Positions 56,201-64,000 of a stretch of DNA of 64,000 nucleotides are shown here, piece by piece; the first letter of the stretch is position 1; every line of letters begins with the position of its first letter. A model generated the notes under the pieces. The model was not told where the DNA came from. It made no database searches and saw nothing but the letters and a program-made list of their open reading frames with translations. The DNA is from an uncultured Bacteroidales bacterium (GTDB lineage Bacteria; Bacteroidota; Bacteroidia; Bacteroidales; Bacteroidaceae), in the NCBI GenBank assembly GCA_902771725.1, contig CACXXT010000009.1, positions 1 to 64,000 on the forward strand, in the 5' to 3' direction. The position numbers and the translations under genes are program-made.

Positions 56201-56443
56201 GGAGTACTTACCGTCGATATCGGTGATGGTACCCAGTCCGGTGGTATTCTTCACGCTGACGTTGACACCAGGCAGAGGTTCACCCGTGTCGTCGCTGACG
56301 ACACCTGTTACTGTTACTTGCTGCTGCGCCGAGGCTGAGATAGCCATGGCAAAGAACAGGAGAAGGAGCAGACCCACCCCCCTGCCCCTCCCTTTGAGGG
56401 AGGGGAGTATATACTTTTGTATATAGCTCTTTATCGTATTCAT
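53231..56443 (-). CDS. SusC-family TonB-dependent outer-membrane transporter
   Basis: A 1070-residue beta-barrel that imports glycans with SusD and TonB. After the signal come a CarboxypepD_reg-like domain (about 41-125; VTVTGVVSDDTGEPLPGVNV), a plug with GVVLITTKHGKSGK, and a barrel ending TAGLQVNI. There is no extra N-terminal STN domain. The signal peptide is unusual: after MNTIKSYIQKYIL it contains PSLKGRGRGVGLLLLLFF, encoded by a palindromic repeat at 56371-56406, so the n-region is long and basic. A TIG lipoprotein gene precedes it. Confidence 0.95.
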   Translation of the reverse strand: MNTIKSYIQKYILPSLKGRGRGVGLLLLLFFAMAISASAQQQVTVTGVVSDDTGEPLPGVNVSVKNTTGLGTITDIDGKYSIKVEQYKTLVFSFMGFTSEEVMVKDQTIINVKLSENKISAMDELVVTGMQAQKKLTLTGAVTNVKMDELKHFNTSNLTNTLAGNVAGIMAFQKSGQPGKNTSEFWIRGISTFGASNKAYILVDGFERENLDDINIEDIESFSVLKDASATAIYGSKGANGVVLITTKHGKSGKVEINAKLETSYNTRTITPEFVSGFDYANYLNEARVTRNLGVLYQPVELGIIRDGLDPDLYPNVDWQDLLLKDGAMSYRANLNIQGGGETARYYVSMAYTQDQGMYKTDKTLKERYDTNANYDRWNYRMNVDVDVTKTTVLKLGISGNLNKRNSPGIGDDKVWGQMFGYNPLYTPVLYSNGTYPAKGVFNESEENGVTVYTLDENYINPWVSSTQTGYNTEWQNNIQTNVTLEQDLKFITKGLRFTGRFGYDTYNNNSIQHHRLPALYAARSRNTETGLLDFQQVQSARDMTQSSANDGSRREFLDLLLHWDRQFWDAHNFAANVKFTQDQNISTQNLGDDIKNSVSRKNKGLAAQFTYNFASRYFFDFNFGYNGSENFADGHRWGFFPAWSVAWNVGEEPWVKGKVSWLDMFKIRFSNGRVGSDTTGSNRFPYLYTLEASGNGYYWGQNHTNNYGGVRYRQVASEYVTWEVAKKNDLGIDLVLFNNKFSLTLDYFDEKRTGIFQERRFLPTTVGLEYWDNGGWNYPKANVGAVTSRGFDGNFSYNDKFGEVGLTVRGNITYSKSRIDEYDEENNVYPYQNQYGYRVDQVRGLIAEGLFKDYDDIRNSPTQTFGTVQPGDIKYKDVNGDGVINSGDECAIGATSRPGLIYGLGFTVTWKGFDFNVHLQGAGKSTFMTYGKCVYAFSENQWGNIFKGVLENRWVDSETAQLLGIQANENVNADYPRLSYGGNANNYRNSTFWLRDGRYLRLKNLDIGYTLPKHIVNRIHFNNIRVYVSATNLFFLHKKFDTWDPESLQPRGEDYPITKAITAGLQVNI
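56371..56406. repeat. Palindromic element inside the SusC signal peptide
   Basis: GACCCACCCCCCTGCCCCTC, then a stem CCCCTCCCT (56385-56393) with AGGGAGGGG (56397-56405). It encodes PSLKGRGRGVG in the signal-peptide region of SusC. Confidence 0.85.
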
Positions 56444-56473
56444 ATAATAATGATTTTATATTATTGTTGGTAA

Positions 56474-56507
56474 CCACGCCCTCCTTGCGGGAGGGTTGGG
56501 GTGAGTC
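56474..56507. repeat. Palindromic element between the TIG gene and susC
   Basis: CCACGCCCTCC, a TTGC loop, GGGAGGG and TTGGGGTGAGTC: a weaker member of the same family, 3 bp before the TIG gene stop at 56510. Confidence 0.75.
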
Positions 56508-56509
56508 TT

Positions 56510-58270
56510 TTACTTCCCTTCTTCCTCAGAGCTCTCCTCCATCGTGATGGTGCGGATGCAGAAGTTGCTGGTGTCGAGGATGTAGAAAATCAGGGTATTC
56601 TGACCCGTGATGGCATCGCGGTGGACGTCATTTACGAGACCCGTCGGACGATGGAAGCGAGCGAAGTCGCGCAGTTCACCGTTCTCGTTGCCGTAGGTGT
56701 AACCATCGGCGTGGGTGGCAGCGCTACCGCCGGCGTAGGTCTTCACGATACCTTCGGGGGTGAGCAGGCGGATAGCATCGTTGCGGCTGTCGCAGAAGTA
56801 GAAGTCATAGATATCATCCTTGCCTTCTGCCTCGTACTGCTCGTTCTTCACGAAGGTACCCTGGTACGGGCGGTTGAGGAGAGCCGAAAGGCCTACGCCA
56901 TCCTGGAAGCCGGAATGACTCATGTCGCCGGCGATACGATAAGGAGCAGAGAACTTCTTGGTCTTCTCGTTGTAGTCGGTGCGGAGGATGTAGTTGCGGT
57001 TGATGACGACGATGTAGGCGTACTTACCGCTGGGGTGGATGTCAATCTGGAACTCCCAGGAGGTATCCTGCACGGTGAACAGGCGTTCGAAGGCACCATG
57101 ACCGCTGGAACTGCCGGAGGAAGTCGTCTCGTTCTGGAGTACATAGGGCGACCAGTTGGAGCCCTGTCCGCCGACGCTGTCGGGAAGGATGGTGTTCCAG
57201 TAGGTGTCCATATCCAGGCGAATGACCTCACCCTGGGTGTAGCTGGTGAAGTAGAGCTCGCCATTGACGGGATGCAGCGAGGCACCGTTGCACTGGCGGT
57301 AGTTGGCCAGCTGGCGTACGGTGGAGGAGGCGCTGAAGTCGCCGTTGGGGTCGCGGTCAACGATGTAAACGGAGTTGGCACGGTATTCGGAGTTGTCGTT
57401 ATCGGCCGAGATGATGAGGTGCTCGCGCCACTTCAGCTGGTCGGGTGTTGCCGTAGCTTCCCAGGCAGCATCTGAATAGCCGGTCTTGTTGCCGTTCTCA
57501 TCCAGACGCCACGCGTAGGTACCGTCTTCATTATACATGAAGGGATCGACAGCGAAGTCGATGGTGCGCAGGCGCTGCTGCGAGAACTTGCTCAGCGGCA
57601 GGATGGTCTTCACCGTGCGCTCCTTCAGGTCCAGCAGCTGGATACCGTGGGCCACGGTTCCGAAGTGAGGTTCCTGGTCGTAGACGATGAAGAGCTGGTC
57701 GTGGTTGTAAGGCGAGAACTGCATCACACCATCGTTTTTGAAACCGCTGCACTCCTCGAAGCTGCCATCGATCCAGACAGCGTCGTCCTCGCGCTCGTAG
57801 AACTTGCCGCAGAGGCGGCCGGCCACCATCTTGCGCTCGTAGTTGAAGACCCCGGGGGCCGTGGCACTTTGGGTGGAGTTGCCGTCGGTGACGGACACGG
57901 CGACGGAGCCGGAGAGTTTCTGGCCCTCGATCTTGTCGTAGGCGGCACTGGGCACATAAGCATAGAGCGATGTGCTGCGCACGCTGACGACCACGGCTTT
58001 CTTGCCACCGATGGTGACTTGAATCTTTTCGGGGTCGTTGCCGAAGTTACTGCCCTCGATGACAATCTGCTGACCCACGCTGCCCTTGTTCGGGGTGAAC
58101 TGGGTGATGACGACTGGCTTCGAGGGATCGAAGGCGGCAGAAGTCTGGACGCCATAGTAGTCCTCAACGGTCGTTGAGGACTGACAGCTGACAACGCTGA
58201 AACCCGCGCCGCACAGGGCGGCAGCGAGCATCAGAGACATCAACTGTTTACGTTTCAGTTTCTTAGTCAT
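56510..58270 (-). CDS. TIG-domain, NHL-like repeat PUL lipoprotein
   Basis: A 586-residue surface lipoprotein. The signal ends in lipobox VVSC (Cys about residue 29). An IPT/TIG immunoglobulin-like domain follows (about 50-140; ITQFTPNKGSVGQQIVIEGSNFG), then a beta-propeller-like region with repeats such as LHPVNGELYFTSYTQGEVIRLD and GLSALLNRPYQGTFVKNEQY that resemble NHL units. This matches the IPT/TIG proteins that replace SusE/F as glycan binders in many PULs. It precedes SusC in the same direction. Glycan binding is inferred from context. Confidence 0.82.
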   Translation of the reverse strand: MTKKLKRKQLMSLMLAAALCGAGFSVVSCQSSTTVEDYYGVQTSAAFDPSKPVVITQFTPNKGSVGQQIVIEGSNFGNDPEKIQVTIGGKKAVVVSVRSTSLYAYVPSAAYDKIEGQKLSGSVAVSVTDGNSTQSATAPGVFNYERKMVAGRLCGKFYEREDDAVWIDGSFEECSGFKNDGVMQFSPYNHDQLFIVYDQEPHFGTVAHGIQLLDLKERTVKTILPLSKFSQQRLRTIDFAVDPFMYNEDGTYAWRLDENGNKTGYSDAAWEATATPDQLKWREHLIISADNDNSEYRANSVYIVDRDPNGDFSASSTVRQLANYRQCNGASLHPVNGELYFTSYTQGEVIRLDMDTYWNTILPDSVGGQGSNWSPYVLQNETTSSGSSSGHGAFERLFTVQDTSWEFQIDIHPSGKYAYIVVINRNYILRTDYNEKTKKFSAPYRIAGDMSHSGFQDGVGLSALLNRPYQGTFVKNEQYEAEGKDDIYDFYFCDSRNDAIRLLTPEGIVKTYAGGSAATHADGYTYGNENGELRDFARFHRPTGLVNDVHRDAITGQNTLIFYILDTSNFCIRTITMEESSEEEGK

Positions 58271-58296
58271 AAAAGTTGAAGTTAGTATATGGTTTG

Positions 58297-60741
58297 TTAT
58301 TTAGCAAGTTTGTCCACGAGGACGCGCATCCAGTGACCGGCGATGACGCTGCGGGCCTTGAAGCCGATCATCGAGGAGGTCTTCGTGTCGTACCAGTCGC
58401 TGGTCGGCACGCGGGAGGGAGTCTCGTTCATGTAGGCATAGAGGGGTTCCACGAATTGCAGGAAGTCCTCCTTGGAGTCGGCCATACCTGCTGTCCACAT
58501 GATCCAGTCGCTCTTGGTGTAGTCCTTGCGGCAATCCAAGGGCAGACCATACTGGTTCTGCTTCGTGAGGTAGTACTTCACATCGCGCTGCATGGCATCG
58601 TTGGGGAAGAGGTTCAGGTTCCAGAGTTTGTCCCAGATCATGTTGTACTTCTGGCTCCAGGTGTCCTCGCGGTCGAATGCCAGACGATAGTGGTCATCCT
58701 CGCGGGCATCCTGTTCCCACTTCTGCGCCATCTCACGCGCGCGATTCATATATTTATCTGCTGTTTCCTGGTCGCCCTTGATGCGTGCCATCTCAGCGTA
58801 TCCGGCCACACCCATGATGGCCTTGATGCTCAGATTGCAGTTGTGTGCCCAGTGTCCGGCGAAGTCGTCGGTGCAGAGCTGGTTGCTGGGATCCTGACCG
58901 TTCTCCGAGAGGTAGTCAGCCCAGGTGGTGATGACATCCCAGTACTTGTTCACGTAGTTGGTGTTGCCCTCGATGCGGCAGATCTGCGCCGCCAGGGTGA
59001 TCATGTTGCCGGCTTCCTCCAGAGGCATGTCGCCGCCGTAAACCTGACCGTTGGCAATCGGGTACGTACCCAGGTCGTGGGCTGCGAAGGGCTTGGTCCA
59101 GCGGCCACTGAGGCTGTAGTCGAAGATGGAGGTCATCTGAGCCTTCTGCAGGTCGGGGTTGTAGATGAGGAACAGGGGGGATTCGGGATAGGTGAGGTCT
59201 ACGGTGTTCACGCAGCCGTTGGAGTTGTTCTCCTTGGAGAAGAAGAGCAGGTTGCCCTCGTCGTCCTGGAAGAGCTTGTGGGCAGCGATGACGTGGCGGT
59301 AGCTGGCGCTGAGGATCTCGGCATAATGTTCGTTGCCGGAAGCGAGGGCATCGTCATAGATGACCTTGTCGAAGTCGCGGCAGCGCTGCATGATGCTGGC
59401 GTAGTCGCGCTGCAGGCGCTGGAACATATCGAAGATGCTGACCTTGCCCTCGTGAGCCCAGTAGCCCTTATAGCGCTTGTACATATATTCGATGTCCTGA
59501 ATCTCATCGTAGCCGAGCATCAGGAAGCTGGCAGCCTGCTGGGTCTTGCCAAAGTCGTGGGTGTAGCAGAGTGCACCGTCTTCGCCAACGCTGACCTGAC
59601 CATTGATGGCGGGGAGGTAGAGGTAACCCCAGTCGATGCAGATGCCGTCGCCCTTCTTGGCGAGAATGGGCTGGTCGATGGTGCCGCATTTAGCATAGTC
59701 CACGCCGCCCACGTTGACCATCTCGGTGCGGGTCTTCTGGGATGTCTTGTTCAGGGCCAGTTCCTTGGCGGCAGCGAAGTCGAGACGAACATCATGCTGC
59801 TTGCCGTCGGTGGCGCGCACCTGATAGGAAATGTAGTTGATGGGCGAGGAGAGCAGGTCGTAGTCATCCATCAGGAAGGGAGCCGTGAAGACTACATCCA
59901 ATTCCACGGGTCCGCAGACGAAGGTATAATAGGTGTTCGTGGCGAGCACGTCCACGCTCTTCTGCTCTGCAATCTTGATGTCCTTGCCGGCCTTGTTGGT
60001 GTTCTTGTAGAGACCGAAGTCGGTGTAGGCACCGCCGGTGGTGTTGTGGCAGTGGGCTGCGATGAGGTTCTCGCCGCTGTGCAGCAGAGCCTTCAGTTCG
60101 GGAGTCAGGTGGAGCTGTACGCCCTCGACCCACGTCTCGCCCGTGTCAGCCACCTTGACACCGTTGAGATAGAGCTCGAAGACATCGTCGTGGGAGTAGA
60201 CAAGATAGAGATCTTCCTTCAGGTCTTCCTCGCTGATGTTGACGATACGGCGGACATAGAGGTCACTGTTCAAGTCGCTCCAATGGGTGCGGACGTAGCT
60301 GAGGCCGTCCGAACCCCAAGCTGCCTGTCCCTCCTGCCAGCTGTTGCCGGGGGCAAAGGCGGGCTGCTGCCATCCTTCGGGCTGAACGGTGCGGCTGTAC
60401 TGAGCTGTCCAGGCCTCTTCGTCGGCCATCGGGACAATGGTTGCAAGGATCGTGCGCTCGGCGCCCATCCAGCGATAGGTCTGTCCGTCCACGGTGAGGA
60501 AACCGTCCAGCGGCTTCTCGTCGTTCGTCCAGTGGCGAGTGGTACCGTCGGTCAGCTGGTTGTACGGCGACCAGATGGAGAAGTACGGGTCGGAGACCAC
60601 CAGGGGCACCGACGGAGTGCGCAGGGCCGTGGTCTTGTAGGGCTGGAACAGCTCGGCAGAGGGTTCGGTACTACCTGTGCAACTCACGCTGCCGACGAGA
60701 GCTGCTGAAAGTACCAACGAAAGGGTCAAAATTCTCTTCAT
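58297..60741 (-). CDS. Glutaminase-family (DUF4965/DUF5127) PUL lipoprotein
   Basis: An 814-residue lipoprotein (ATG 60741 begins KRILTLSLVLSAALVGSVSC). Family features are PSVPLVVSDPYFSIWSPYNQLTD near the N-terminus, a beta-sandwich inserted at about 100-225 that resembles a GH2 sugar-binding domain, and an (alpha/alpha)-barrel end with CTDDFAGHWAHNCNLSIKAI and GLPLDCRKDYTKSDWIMW. The family is named glutaminase A, but PUL members may act on glycans. It is the first minus-strand gene of the operon. Activity is uncertain. Confidence 0.8.
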   Translation of the reverse strand: MKRILTLSLVLSAALVGSVSCTGSTEPSAELFQPYKTTALRTPSVPLVVSDPYFSIWSPYNQLTDGTTRHWTNDEKPLDGFLTVDGQTYRWMGAERTILATIVPMADEEAWTAQYSRTVQPEGWQQPAFAPGNSWQEGQAAWGSDGLSYVRTHWSDLNSDLYVRRIVNISEEDLKEDLYLVYSHDDVFELYLNGVKVADTGETWVEGVQLHLTPELKALLHSGENLIAAHCHNTTGGAYTDFGLYKNTNKAGKDIKIAEQKSVDVLATNTYYTFVCGPVELDVVFTAPFLMDDYDLLSSPINYISYQVRATDGKQHDVRLDFAAAKELALNKTSQKTRTEMVNVGGVDYAKCGTIDQPILAKKGDGICIDWGYLYLPAINGQVSVGEDGALCYTHDFGKTQQAASFLMLGYDEIQDIEYMYKRYKGYWAHEGKVSIFDMFQRLQRDYASIMQRCRDFDKVIYDDALASGNEHYAEILSASYRHVIAAHKLFQDDEGNLLFFSKENNSNGCVNTVDLTYPESPLFLIYNPDLQKAQMTSIFDYSLSGRWTKPFAAHDLGTYPIANGQVYGGDMPLEEAGNMITLAAQICRIEGNTNYVNKYWDVITTWADYLSENGQDPSNQLCTDDFAGHWAHNCNLSIKAIMGVAGYAEMARIKGDQETADKYMNRAREMAQKWEQDAREDDHYRLAFDREDTWSQKYNMIWDKLWNLNLFPNDAMQRDVKYYLTKQNQYGLPLDCRKDYTKSDWIMWTAGMADSKEDFLQFVEPLYAYMNETPSRVPTSDWYDTKTSSMIGFKARSVIAGHWMRVLVDKLAK

Positions 60742-60913
60742 TGTGGTTTGTTTTTTGGTGTTAGCTTGGATTTCTGCCACAAAGTAAACGTTTTTTTAGA
60801 TAATTCAATGCAAAATCCTCTTCAAAACACGAAAAAAAACGTTCAGAAGGCAAATTTCATGCAAAAAGAGCAATCTCCTGCCCCTATTTTTTCGCTAATA
60901 CAACTTAAATTCA

Positions 60914-60921
60914 TACCTTTG
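60914..60921 (+). promoter_or_regulatory. -7 box of the GH43-like gene
   Basis: TACCTTTG fits the -7 consensus; TTCG about 20 nt upstream replaces the -33 TTTG. It lies 33 nt before ATG 60955. The minus-strand promoter of the operon in this gap is not clear; CAAAGTAA at 60779-60786 is a near match. Confidence 0.55.
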
Positions 60922-60954
60922 CAGCCGAAAGAAATCATTAATAACGAATTTCAA

Positions 60955-62112
60955 ATGAAAAATTCGAGAAGAAACATACATGCGCTCGCCGGCGTCGCCG
61001 CGATGGTGCTGACGGCACTCTGCGGAGCCTGTGGGCACACCACGACCACCCAGGGCGAGGAACCCGTGATGCTGACACAGGGCAAGTACCCCTACGCCAC
61101 CTTCTACAAGGGGCAATACTTCTTCACAGCACAGCCTGCCGCCGACACCATCTACCTCACCGCTACCGAACGGCTGGAGGACATCGCAGAGGCGAAGCCA
61201 CAAGCCGTGTGGACTCCCGACAGCGCCGGCAAGTTCTTCCACATCTGGTCGCCGGAACTGCATCGACTGCGCGATGCGTGGTACATCTATTTTGAAGCCG
61301 ACGACGGCAACATGGACAACCACCACCTCTATGTCCTCGAAAACACCAGCGACGACCCGCTGAAAGGCACCTGGCAGATGAAGGGCGTGCTGATGACCAA
61401 CGACGAATGGAACTTCGGACTCCATCCCACCGTGCTCAACACTGGCACCGACCTCTACCTCCTTTGGTCCGGATGGCCCAAGCGACGCACGGAAATCGAG
61501 ACGCAGTGCATCTACATCGCCCGACTGGAAAACCCCTGGACGGTAGGCTCCGAGCGCGTGATGCTCTCCCACCCCGAATATGAATGGGAACTGCAATGGA
61601 TCAACCCCAACGGCAACCGCCTCGCCTACCCCATCTACGTCAACGAGAACCCCGAGGCGTTCCTGACGCCCGACGGACGCCACGTCTGTGTCTGCTACTC
61701 CGCCAGCGGAATCTGGACCATCTACCACGTGCTCGGAATGCTGACAGCCCCCGCCAGCGCAGACCTCCTGGATCCTGCCTCGTGGACCAAGTCGCCGGAA
61801 CCGCTATTCACGGGAATCATGGCGGAGGAAAGCTCTATTGCCGAGAAGGATGCCGAACCGCAGAACGCCAGCACCTCGAGCCTCGCCAGCCAATTCACCA
61901 CCCTTTGCGGCACGTCCAACATTTGTCTGGTTACCGACGCAGCCACCTCGCGCCTCATCACCACCGACGACGGCCGCCACACCCCCCTGCTCTACGAAGG
62001 AATGTGGTTCACTCCTGACGATGCCGAACACCGTGCCACCTTCCTCGGCAACGTCAGCTGGGGCGACGACGGTATGCCCGACTTCGGGCAGCCAGCGGGC
62101 TTTCCGAATTAA
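60955..62112 (+). CDS. GH43-like five-bladed propeller lipoprotein
   Basis: A 385-residue lipoprotein (ATG 60955; signal RNIHALAGVAAMVLTALCGAC). It has GH43-type blades: HIWSPELHRLRDAWYIYFEAD and YPIYVNENPEAFLTPDG, which hold the mid-chain and Glu acid positions. The first blade reads KYPYATFYKGQYFF, where the expected catalytic Asp of 'DP' is not seen, so the enzyme may be inactive or use another base. It is divergent from the PUL operon and converges with the regulator gene (29 bp apart). It could be a binding protein instead. Confidence 0.78.
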   Translation: MKNSRRNIHALAGVAAMVLTALCGACGHTTTTQGEEPVMLTQGKYPYATFYKGQYFFTAQPAADTIYLTATERLEDIAEAKPQAVWTPDSAGKFFHIWSPELHRLRDAWYIYFEADDGNMDNHHLYVLENTSDDPLKGTWQMKGVLMTNDEWNFGLHPTVLNTGTDLYLLWSGWPKRRTEIETQCIYIARLENPWTVGSERVMLSHPEYEWELQWINPNGNRLAYPIYVNENPEAFLTPDGRHVCVCYSASGIWTIYHVLGMLTAPASADLLDPASWTKSPEPLFTGIMAEESSIAEKDAEPQNASTSSLASQFTTLCGTSNICLVTDAATSRLITTDDGRHTPLLYEGMWFTPDDAEHRATFLGNVSWGDDGMPDFGQPAGFPN

Positions 62113-62141
62113 CGCTCCAACGCGCTTGAGCGCAATGGAGT

Positions 62142-64000
62142 TTATTCCCCAGCCACATACTCCTTCGGCAGTACTCCGAACTTGGCACGGAAGCACTTGG
62201 CGAAGTAGCTGCTGGAGGTGAAACCGACCTGGGCAGCGACTTCCGTGATGCGACCGCCTCGACGCAGGAGATAAGCAGCACGCTCCAGACGCTGCGTCTT
62301 GAGGAAATCAATGGGAGTCAGGTCGGTGAGAGCCTTGATCTTACGATAGAAACTGCTGCGGCTCATGTTCATCTGTTCGGCAAGGACGTCGATGGAGAAT
62401 TCCTCGTCGCGTAGGTTCTGTTCAATAAGTTCTTGCAGGCGACGCATGAACTTCTGGTCCTGCTCGTTCATGCCGAATTCCCCCAGAGGCTCCTCGCTCA
62501 GCCGGGTGCCGTCGAGCTGACGCATGCGTTCGTAGAAGTTCTGACGCATACGCAGTAGGTTCTGTAGCTGGAGGTGCAACTGCTTCATCGAGAAAGGCTT
62601 CTCGAGGTAAACGTCCGCCCCACTCTGCATTCCCTCGACCTTCGCCTCCACGGTGGTCTTGGCGGTGAGCAGGATGACGGGCAGGTGGGAGAAGTTGATA
62701 TCCTGGCGGATGGCGCGACAGAGTTCATTACCATCCATGCGGGGCATCATGACGTCGCTGACAACGATGTCCACATCCTGGTGCTGAAGCACGTCGAGCG
62801 CCTCCACACCGTCGCGCGCCTTGAGAACCTTATACCACTTGCGAAGTCCTTCGCAGACGGAGGCGAGCAGTTCCTCATTGTCCTCGACGACGAGGATGCG
62901 GTGGAGCGTAGATGCACTCCCCTGCCCCTCTGAGGGCTGGGTCGTCTCGCTTTCTGCAGTCTCAACGGGAATGATGGAACTAACCGGACTAACGGGAGTT
63001 ATGGAATCTGTGGGTCCGCCTATCGGCAAGGTCAGCATGAAGTTTGAGCCACCGCCGATGGAATCGACCTCATCGAGGTCTCCGTCGTGTGCACGGGCGA
63101 GCATCTTGGCATAAGCCAGTCCCAGTCCCGTTCCGAGAGTGGCGGCGGTGTCGTCGCCCGCAATCTGATAGTATACGTCAAAGATGTGCTCGCGCTCTGC
63201 TGGCGGAATGCCTGGTCCATCGTCGATGACCGAGATTCGGAAGTGCTCGTCATCCGTCTGTTCCAGACGGAGGATGACCTCCGAGCGGGCATATTTGAGA
63301 GCGTTGCCCAGCAGGTTCATCATCACTTTCGACACCTTGTCGCGGTCGAGATTTCCTACGATGGACGTCTCCGGCAACTGCAGCTGAAGTCGCTTGCCTT
63401 GGGACTCCATAGCATCGTCGAACTGGTTGAAGATCTGGGTCAGCAGCTGTCCCACATCGGTGCTGACAAGATGCAGTTCGACCTTTCCGTTCTCTGCCTT
63501 CTGGAAGTCCAGCAGCTGGTTGGTGATACCGAGAAGGTAGTTCATGTTCCGACGGATGCTACCCACATGACGGCGGTCGGCATCGCTGAGGGGACTGTCT
63601 TCCATCTGTTCCAGGGGCAGGCTGATAAGGCTCAGGGGCGTTCGGATTTCGTGGACGAGGTTGATGAAGAAGTTGATTTTCGACTGGAAGTTCTCCTTCT
63701 CCTGTGTCAAGCGGAATTCCTCCAGGCGCTTGTCGTAGCGACGGACAAAGGCATGATTGGCACGGCGAACACCATATATTAATGCGGCTGCCAGCAAAAG
63801 GACATAGACGAGGTAAGCCCACGCCGTACGGTACCAAGGCGGCAGGACCGTCATCTGCAGCCGTGCGTAGGATTCAGCATTGTCGTTGCCCGCCTCGCGC
63901 AACAGGAATTCATAGGTACCCGGAGGCAGATTGGTGTAGGTGGCCTCGGCGTTCTCCGTGCCGCGTGCCCAGTTCTTGTCGAAACCTTCGAGCATATACT
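62142..64000 (-). CDS. Hybrid two-component system regulator, 5' end beyond the window
   Basis: The C-terminal 619 or so residues of a one-protein sensor and regulator of PULs. In order: the end of a Y_Y_Y domain (GTYEFLLREAG), a membrane helix (near 60-76 of the visible part), HisKA with phospho-His in NLVHEIRTP (His115), an ATPase domain (DDGPGIPPAE, GTGLGLAYAK), a receiver with VSDVMMPRMDG (Asp414), and an AraC-type helix-turn-helix (about 515-617). The linker at about 327-364 is low in complexity and its DNA contains a palindrome remnant. The periplasmic beta-propeller part must lie outside the window. The frame is open at the last base. Confidence 0.93.
   Translation of the reverse strand, partial: YMLEGFDKNWARGTENAEATYTNLPPGTYEFLLREAGNDNAESYARLQMTVLPPWYRTAWAYLVYVLLLAAALIYGVRRANHAFVRRYDKRLEEFRLTQEKENFQSKINFFINLVHEIRTPLSLISLPLEQMEDSPLSDADRRHVGSIRRNMNYLLGITNQLLDFQKAENGKVELHLVSTDVGQLLTQIFNQFDDAMESQGKRLQLQLPETSIVGNLDRDKVSKVMMNLLGNALKYARSEVILRLEQTDDEHFRISVIDDGPGIPPAEREHIFDVYYQIAGDDTAATLGTGLGLAYAKMLARAHDGDLDEVDSIGGGSNFMLTLPIGGPTDSITPVSPVSSIIPVETAESETTQPSEGQGSASTLHRILVVEDNEELLASVCEGLRKWYKVLKARDGVEALDVLQHQDVDIVVSDVMMPRMDGNELCRAIRQDINFSHLPVILLTAKTTVEAKVEGMQSGADVYLEKPFSMKQLHLQLQNLLRMRQNFYERMRQLDGTRLSEEPLGEFGMNEQDQKFMRRLQELIEQNLRDEEFSIDVLAEQMNMSRSSFYRKIKALTDLTPIDFLKTQRLERAAYLLRRGGRITEVAAQVGFTSSSYFAKCFRAKFGVLPKEYVAGE

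Noticed and set aside
58276..60708. An 810-codon plus-strand frame over the glutaminase-family gene
   Set aside because: Antisense to a lipoprotein with recognisable family motifs; no independent support.

Overview
The window is a chromosomal segment of a Bacteroidota (Bacteroidales) bacterium, most like a gut or rumen Prevotellaceae. Reasons: a SusC/SusD pair inside a polysaccharide utilization locus with a hybrid two-component regulator; promoters of the Bacteroidota type (TTG, about 20 nt, TAnnTTTG); a FeoA-FeoB fusion; and secreted proteins ending in a short 'KGxYIxNGKKxxVK' tail like Bacteroidota C-terminal sorting tails. The DNA looks GC-rich for a Prevotella relative, but I did not compute GC content or place the species.

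Layout. 1-7300: the 3' part of recG, then a plus-strand group of two Tat-signal Gfo/Idh/MocA oxidoreductases, a small membrane protein and a two-domain DUF1080 (3-keto-glycoside hydrolase-like) protein, closed by a terminator, then a divergent ApbE-like gene. 7331-10989: FeoAB, a Cys-rich FeoB-associated peptide and a third Gfo/Idh/MocA enzyme. 11008-13064 (minus): TetR regulator, FabG, RluA-type pseudouridine synthase. 13191-13980: initiator tRNA with promoter and terminator, a truncated TIR-domain remnant, and a repeat structure centred on a perfect 50-bp palindrome. 13980-21218 (minus): coiled-coil protein, galactitol-type PTS IIC permease, a KduI with a signal peptide, GH20 and GH127-like enzymes. 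21318-27447 (plus): a large GH31 with FN3, F5/8C, dockerin-like and cohesin-like modules, then radA and a creatininase-family gene. 27581-30518 (minus): enolase behind two tiny membrane proteins, and Mrp. 30857-33384 (plus): AspT/YidE-type transporter coupled to CysQ. 33615-44745 (minus): two giant secreted modular proteins. 44746-45885: a gene-free, repeat-rich stretch with a 429-bp element bounded by 32-bp inverted repeats. 45886-64000: a mannan/mannoside-type PUL (GH76, GH92, lipoprotein, SusD, SusC, TIG lipoprotein, glutaminase-family lipoprotein, divergent GH43-like, hybrid sensor/AraC regulator cut by the window end).

How it works together. The PUL suggests uptake of alpha-mannosides: surface lipoproteins and SusCD bind and import, GH76 cuts the backbone, GH92 trims mannose, and the hybrid regulator senses a product. 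The KduI/IIC/GH20/GH127 cluster suggests handling of a uronate-containing glycan in the periplasm with a permease that has lost its phosphotransferase partners.

The least ordinary signal is a set of GC-rich palindromic elements. They occur between genes of the PUL and also in frame inside genes: radA (twice), cysQ, the GH31, the GH92 (twice), the signal peptide of SusC, and possibly ApbE and the sensor kinase. The periplasmic KduI beside an orphan PTS IIC, the concentric palindrome structure at 13613-13845 and the 45183-45611 element are the other main candidates for something undescribed.
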